NCBI GenBank assembly: GCA_030628445.1
Contig: DAOVQV010000035.1
Coordinates: forward strand, 1-9,927
From: Phycisphaerae bacterium
GTDB lineage: Bacteria; Planctomycetota; Phycisphaerae; SM23-33
DNA: 9,927 bases
Direction of reading: 5' to 3'
The notes below the pieces were generated by a model. That model made no database searches. It had not been told where the DNA came from and saw nothing but the letters and a program-made list of their open reading frames with translations. Below, in pieces: positions 6,271 to 9,927 of this stretch; within the stretch, counting starts at the first letter, position 1; each line of letters starts with the position of its first letter. Position numbers and translations under genes: made by a program.

Positions 6271-7245
6271 GTGAGTATGGAATACGGGACTATCTTGGGG
6301 ATCGACAAGCGGGCCTCGCGGATCGCCCAGGGCACGGTCGGGATCGGCTCGGACGACGTCGACGGGAGTTTCGCGCTGCTGGACGGTGTCTTTGAGGGCG
6401 GGTGCAATATGTTCGACACGGCCCATTTATACGCGCACGGCGACAACGAACGGACCGTCGGGCGATGGGTTAACACCCGCGGGGTGCGCCGGGAAGTCAT
6501 TATCATCGCCAAGGGCGCCCACCACTCGCGCGAGCGAAAACGCGTCACGCCCGAGGATATCACATCCGACCTGACCGTATCGCTCGAGCGGTTCGCCTTC
6601 GAGTACATCGATTTATATCTGCTGCACCGCGACGATCCGGATGTCCCGGTCGCCCCCATCGTCCAGGTGCTGGACGAACACGCACGGGCGGGGCGAATTC
6701 GCGCCTACGGCGCGTCGAACTGGGCGCACCTGCGAATCGCCGAGGCGAACGAGTACGCCGAAGCGAACGGCCTTAGGAAATTCGTCGCATCCAGCCCCCA
6801 GTTCTCCCTGGCGGTGCCGACCAGAGCCATATGGGGCGGGTGCACGAGTATGAGCGGCCCCGCCGCCGGTCAGGAACGGGAATGGTATCGCCAAAACAAA
6901 ATGGCGGTGATCACGTGGTCCAGCATGGCGCTTGGTTTCATGGCTGGACGATTCACGCAGGGCAGCGCCGATTCGCCGCTCGGTGAGTTTATGCGCAGGG
7001 CCGTCGGCGCCTTCATCAGCAAGGACAATTTCGAGCGCCTTGATCGCGCCGAGCAACTGGCAGGCCAGATGTCCGTCACCGTCACGCAGATCGCACTGGC
7101 GTATATCCTGAACCAGCCGCTCAATATCTTCCCCCTGGTCGGGTGCAGAACAGTCGAGGAATTTCAGGATAACCTGGGCGCATTGGACGTGAAGTTGACG
7201 CAGCGCCAGATCGCCTGGCTGGAACTGCAGAGCGAAACCCCGTGA
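6271..7245 (+). CDS. Aldo/keto reductase
   Basis: A 324-aa TIM-barrel NADPH oxidoreductase. The catalytic tetrad is intact: Asp49 and Tyr54 in MFDTAHLYAHGDNE, Lys81 in IIIAKG, His119 in LYLLHRDDP. GASNW (147-151) and the C-terminal cofactor loop FPLVGCRTVEEFQDNLGAL (287-305) are typical of the family. A GGGAGG at 6261-6266 precedes the start. It is four bases from the GTG at 6271 and ten from an in-frame ATG at 6277, so the start could be either codon. The gene follows the Gfo/Idh/MocA gene by 37 bp, which suggests an operon and linked substrates, perhaps interconversion of sugar carbonyls. The exact substrate is unknown. It converges with the lactonase gene, the two stop codons being 30 bp apart with no obvious terminator between them. 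Confidence 0.92.
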   Translation: MSMEYGTILGIDKRASRIAQGTVGIGSDDVDGSFALLDGVFEGGCNMFDTAHLYAHGDNERTVGRWVNTRGVRREVIIIAKGAHHSRERKRVTPEDITSDLTVSLERFAFEYIDLYLLHRDDPDVPVAPIVQVLDEHARAGRIRAYGASNWAHLRIAEANEYAEANGLRKFVASSPQFSLAVPTRAIWGGCTSMSGPAAGQEREWYRQNKMAVITWSSMALGFMAGRFTQGSADSPLGEFMRRAVGAFISKDNFERLDRAEQLAGQMSVTVTQIALAYILNQPLNIFPLVGCRTVEEFQDNLGALDVKLTQRQIAWLELQSETP

Positions 7246-7275
7246 TGGGGGGCGGCGGTCGAATCGTCAATCCCT

Positions 7276-9285
7276 TTAGTCGGACATGAATCTCCGCAGA
7301 TACCGAATCCGCGCCACTGCGAATGGGCGAAGCTCCAACGTAATCGGTCCGTCGGATCGGTCGAGCTGCTCACCCGGGTGTTTTCGCCACTTTCGCCACT
7401 TTCCCGGTTCGCCCATCGCCGCCGATGCGTTGGTCTCATCGAGGATGCGCAGAAGGGCAGGCCCTGTCAGATCCGGTAAGTGCACGCTAATCGACCTCGG
7501 CGTGAAGTTCGCCAGCAAGACGTCCGTCGCCTCGGGCCTTGTGATGCAAATCCCATCGGCGACGAGCGGGTCGGATGAGTGGGTCTTGCGGAGCTGCCCG
7601 CCCACCAGCTCGCCGATATCCGCCAAGACGTGATATACCGGGTATACCGCTGTGGGCGGCCCTGAGGCGTCGCGGGGACCCATGACGCCGCCCGGCCCCG
7701 TGGTCCGGTGGTACGTAACGCTGTCGGCACCCGCCTGGGCAAGGTATTTGATGCTCCCCAGCGTCCAGGCCGCGCCCAGAAGCGACGCCTGTCTCGGGTC
7801 GTGAGCCCCGCCCGGCCGCAGCGTAACAGGCCCGACGGCGATCGGCGTTTGCGCCATGAACTGTCTGGCCGATTCGACCGTCCATCCCTGGGCGGCGAGG
7901 TTCTCGATGATCGTCTCGTCGTCGAATGCGTGATGCTGCGGGGAAGCGGCCCAGCAGACCACGTCGATCCAGTCGGGCTCGGGGTGGCGGCGATTCAGCT
8001 CACAGAAGGAATTCTTCACGCCCGTCCCGATCGCCGTGTCCAAGCCGGCTTCGTCCATCGCCTTTCGGGCAAGCTCGATGTAGCGGCGGTCCGTCCGCGC
8101 CTTGTCCTTGAAGAAAACCAATACCCGCGCGACGTTTGCTTTGAGCCGGCCTGACTTTTTGAGCCTCTCGGTATTCTCAGCAAATGCGTCCAGCTCGGCC
8201 TCGGCGGCGTCGGAGACGGTGAGCGCGAGTTCCAGCGCTACGCCGAGCGCTTCAGCATCGGCGGCGGCGTTTTGCAGAGTCGCCGACCAGTCAGCTTTTT
8301 GCAGATCCACGTCCACTCGCAGGTGCGCCAGGTTCAATCCCTTGAGCCGAGCGATCTGTGCGTCACTGTGTCGCACGCCGGACAGCGGATAGCACAGCCC
8401 GATCTTCGGGGGCGGGTGGAATTCCTCGGCGTCGATCCGCAGCGTCACCTGCGACGGATCAGCCTCACCGGCGGGGGCGGTAGGGGGCACGGCCCCTTGC
8501 AGACACAGCGTGACGGTTTGACGCACCTTGTCGCCTTTTGCGAGCTTATACGGCGACCGCCGGGCCGCAGGTGGTAAGCAGTACGTCTTGTACGAGGTGT
8601 CCGTCCAGTTGCGCTGGTCTTCGGTCTCGAAGGGGACCCCGTCGAATCTGACCTGAGCCATGATGGACGGCGCCACCTCGTGCCGGATCGCCCGGATGTT
8701 CGTGAACGGCTGGCGGGGGGCGATGTGGTAGGGGAACACAGATTCCTCCGTCGTCCCGTCGGGGCCTTCGATTGTGCAAGGTCGCCCGGCACATTCGGCG
8801 ATCGGGTGCAGCACGCAAAACCCGGTCCGCTGCGTCACGAACGTCGAACGGGCCTCCCCGTCCATTGCGAACGTCACCGTCCCGTCTTCGCCGCCCGTAA
8901 TCGTCCCGCGCCACTGAAAGTCGATCTCGTCGTCGCCCGAAGTGACGTCGAAACGGACGCGGAACGTATTGTCCGTCTGCTGGACGTGGAGATTGGACAC
9001 CTTCGACGGAACCGTCCCCCAAGTTCGGTCGCGTACGGCGGCGTATATCCCCCGAAGCACTTCCGTGCGGTGCAGCCTGATATAGCGAAGGTAGCCCAAC
9101 TCGGGCTCGAAGATCATCGACAGCGGCCCGGCCCGCAAGTGGATTCGCCGCACCGGCGGCACATCAACACCGTGATACAAGATGTGCTTCGCTGCATCTG
9201 CAGGCGTCATCGTGGTTCCTTCCTGGGAACAGGCGGCCGTGACGGTAAGCAATATGTAGATCAACGGGCTCTTGGTAGGTGACAT
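7276..9285 (-). CDS. apnL: D-apionate lactonase-like protein with lipoprotein-type N-terminus
   Basis: 669 aa from the ATG at 9285. I recognise ApnL hallmarks: LRAGPLSMIFE, EVLRGIYAAVRDRTWGTVP, DFQWRGTITGGEDG, GFCVLHPIAECAGRPC and EDQRNWTDTSYKTYC (223-237). A TIM-barrel-like middle follows (GLCYP at 296, VVCWAASPQHHAFDD 442-456, VTLRPGGAHDPRQ) and then a C-terminal beta domain. ApnL opens D-apionolactone to D-apionate in apiose catabolism. The first 25 residues, MSPTKSPLIYILLTVTAACS plus QEGTT, look like a lipoprotein signal with Cys19 after TAA. Alternatively translation begins at Met26 (9210), which has AGGAAGGA six bases upstream and gives a 644-aa cytoplasmic protein closer to the family's usual N-terminus. 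Stop of the upstream small ORF (9290) and ATG at 9285 are four bases apart, consistent with translational coupling. An in-frame TTG start at 9309 is possible but unlikely. Confidence 0.82.
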   Translation of the reverse strand: MSPTKSPLIYILLTVTAACSQEGTTMTPADAAKHILYHGVDVPPVRRIHLRAGPLSMIFEPELGYLRYIRLHRTEVLRGIYAAVRDRTWGTVPSKVSNLHVQQTDNTFRVRFDVTSGDDEIDFQWRGTITGGEDGTVTFAMDGEARSTFVTQRTGFCVLHPIAECAGRPCTIEGPDGTTEESVFPYHIAPRQPFTNIRAIRHEVAPSIMAQVRFDGVPFETEDQRNWTDTSYKTYCLPPAARRSPYKLAKGDKVRQTVTLCLQGAVPPTAPAGEADPSQVTLRIDAEEFHPPPKIGLCYPLSGVRHSDAQIARLKGLNLAHLRVDVDLQKADWSATLQNAAADAEALGVALELALTVSDAAEAELDAFAENTERLKKSGRLKANVARVLVFFKDKARTDRRYIELARKAMDEAGLDTAIGTGVKNSFCELNRRHPEPDWIDVVCWAASPQHHAFDDETIIENLAAQGWTVESARQFMAQTPIAVGPVTLRPGGAHDPRQASLLGAAWTLGSIKYLAQAGADSVTYHRTTGPGGVMGPRDASGPPTAVYPVYHVLADIGELVGGQLRKTHSSDPLVADGICITRPEATDVLLANFTPRSISVHLPDLTGPALLRILDETNASAAMGEPGKWRKWRKHPGEQLDRSDGPITLELRPFAVARIRYLRRFMSD
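7382..7403 (-). repeat. 9-base tandem repeat inside the lactonase gene
   Basis: TTTCGCCAC occurs twice in tandem (7382-7390, 7391-7399), followed by a partial TTTC. On the coding strand it gives KWRKWRK (residues 629-635). It is an in-frame duplication, so it leaves the frame intact. It probably arose by replication slippage. Confidence 0.6.
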
Positions 9286-9289
9286 TGTC

Positions 9290-9385
9290 CTAGTACTCTG
9301 TCCCAGCAATACTGCCGGCTCTGACTTGCGGCGATAATGTGTCTGCTGCGTCAGAACAACTCGGAATATCCAGTGAATATGCCAT
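9290..9385 (-). CDS. Possible 31-aa leader peptide upstream of the lactonase gene
   Basis: The ATG at 9385 is preceded by AAGGAAG seven bases upstream, one of the best ribosome binding sites in the window. The peptide begins MAYSLDIPSCSDAADTLSPQ and ends IAGTEY, with a TAG at 9292-9290. Only four bases separate this stop from the lactonase ATG at 9285. It lies downstream of the predicted lactonase promoter, so it should be on the same transcript. I do not recognise the peptide, and it has no run of one amino acid as attenuator leaders have. It may be a coupling ORF, a real small protein, or chance. Confidence 0.35.
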   Translation of the reverse strand: MAYSLDIPSCSDAADTLSPQVRAGSIAGTEY

Positions 9386-9464
9386 CGTTTTTCTTCCTTG
9401 CAGCCACATCATCGGCGCGGCGTCATAACACAACACTATTGCCGGGACAGAGCACTGGGGTCGG

Positions 9465-9493
9465 ATTATACCCGCCGGCGGCCGCTTTGACAC
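9465..9493 (-). promoter_or_regulatory. Promoter candidate for the lactonase transcript
   Basis: Minus strand: GTGTCA (9493-9488, four of six to -35), a 17-base spacer, and a perfect TATAAT (9470-9465). Transcription would begin near 9458, leaving about 73 bases before the small ORF and about 173 before the lactonase ATG at 9285. Confidence 0.55.
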
Positions 9494-9521
9494 GATCCGC
9501 GCCAGTTGCAGACCCCCAGGC

Positions 9522-9537
9522 GATCATCGGGATGATC
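9522..9537. promoter_or_regulatory. Inverted repeat GATCATC-GG-GATGATC, possible operator
   Basis: Perfect seven-base arms around a two-base centre, about 28 bases upstream of the -35 of the lactonase promoter candidate and about 115 bases before the UroD-like start. The size and symmetry suit a helix-turn-helix dimer. The regulator is not in the window. Confidence 0.35.
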
Positions 9538-9652
9538 CGGAGGCGCCGAATCACAATTGGTCCGCTCGCCCCTTGCATCGTGCGCTCGCCCTGCGTTTAC
9601 TAGCACTTTAAGGTTTAATGTTCCGGTGGTGGCCCAGCTCGGACAACAGATC

Positions 9653-9927
9653 ATGGCGCGGCAGAAGTACACACCGAAGCAGCGGATGCTGAACGCCTAT
9701 CGCGGCGTGTTTTGTGACCGCGTCGCGATCGCGCCCGAGTTCTGGACGTACTTCCCGGCGAAGCTGCTCGGCGTCGACATGATCACATTCCAGCGGGAGG
9801 TCCCGCATCATCTGGCCCTCAAGCAGGCGTTCGAGAAGTTCGACTGCGAGGGTTGGGGCTCGATCGGGCTGGACACACCGGCCGCGGACGTCGAATACAC
9901 CACCCGAGAAACCTGGATCGCCGACGA
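9653..9927 (+). CDS. Uroporphyrinogen decarboxylase-superfamily protein, N-terminal part, cut by window edge
   Basis: 91 complete codons are seen before the right edge. The protein starts MARQKYTPKQRMLNAYRGVF and continues DRVAIAPEFWTYFPAKLLGVDMITF, then HHLALKQAFEKFDCEGWG. This is the pattern of non-classical UroD-like (MtaA/methyltransferase-type) proteins: a short helix with R-x-x-x-A-Y-R-G, a conserved proline/tryptophan segment and the LGVD motif. The arginine motif of true heme-pathway UroD (RQAGRYLPE type) is not present here, so a corrinoid methyltransferase-like or other role is more likely than heme synthesis. The ribosome binding site is weak. An in-frame GTG at 9626 is an alternative start. 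It diverges from the lactonase gene, so it may share its regulation, which is inference. Confidence 0.72.
   Translation, partial: MARQKYTPKQRMLNAYRGVFCDRVAIAPEFWTYFPAKLLGVDMITFQREVPHHLALKQAFEKFDCEGWGSIGLDTPAADVEYTTRETWIAD

Larger units (their letters stand above)
9286..9652. other. Divergent intergenic region between lactonase and UroD-like genes
   Basis: 367 bases. It holds a small ORF (9290-9385, minus), a good minus-strand promoter (9465-9493) and a seven-base-arm inverted repeat (9522-9537). For the plus-strand UroD-like gene a -10-like TTTAAT is seen at 9614-9619, without a convincing -35. No other gene is supported here. Confidence 0.6.

Noticed and set aside
5511..6659. A 382-codon minus-strand open frame
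   Set aside because: It spans the antisense of both the Gfo/Idh/MocA and aldo/keto reductase genes, which have intact catalytic motifs on the plus strand.
9337..9603. An 88-codon plus-strand frame upstream of the UroD-like gene
   Set aside because: It has no recognisable motif and low-complexity composition, and it runs antisense to the lactonase promoter and small ORF.
1..9927. CRISPR arrays, insertion sequences or transposase genes
   Set aside because: No regularly spaced direct repeats, terminal inverted repeats flanking a transposase, or transposase motifs were seen on either strand.

Overview
The window is GC-rich, about 60-65% by eye, and looks like a chromosome segment from the Planctomycetes/Phycisphaerae lineage. 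The main clue is a large protein with the LEPR-XLL N-terminal motif (LEPRLLLSGD), typical of planctomycete-type surface or secreted proteins. An AhbC-like radical SAM protein and a non-classical UroD-like protein agree with this. The lineage is inferred from gene content only.

Layout, left to right. (1) Minus strand: the N-terminal 158 codons of an AhbC-like radical SAM enzyme (siroheme-dependent heme synthesis) cut by the left edge, with a TPR lipoprotein gene upstream of it. (2) A non-coding stretch (1616-2031) with a probable promoter for the TPR gene and an unexplained cluster of hairpins, followed by a plus-strand tRNA-Arg(CCT). (3) A 915-aa minus-strand protein with an LEPR motif, four PPC-like beta modules in two tandem pairs, RTX-type calcium-binding repeats and a C-terminal calpain-family cysteine protease whose Cys/His/Asn triad is intact. 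(4) A divergent intergenic region, then a plus-strand two-gene unit: a Gfo/Idh/MocA-family dehydrogenase and an aldo/keto reductase. (5) Convergent to that unit, a D-apionate lactonase-like protein (ApnL) with a lipoprotein-like N-terminus. It is preceded by a good promoter and a small 31-codon ORF with a strong ribosome binding site. (6) The start of a UroD-superfamily protein cut by the right edge.

How the genes may work together. The lactonase, the Gfo/Idh/MocA dehydrogenase and the aldo/keto reductase could form a small sugar-oxidation cluster. In known apiose catabolism a Gfo/Idh/MocA enzyme oxidises D-apiose to the lactone and ApnL opens it to D-apionate. That fits plant cell-wall sugar use, but no later apionate genes are visible and the dehydrogenase's substrate cannot be read from sequence. 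The calpain-like protein appears to be an independent large secreted or surface protein. The AhbC-like and TPR genes at the left are unrelated to it.

The points most worth a second look are the calcium-repeat/PPC/calpain architecture, the possibly exported lactonase with its coupled upstream ORF, and the unassigned hairpin cluster beside the tRNA.
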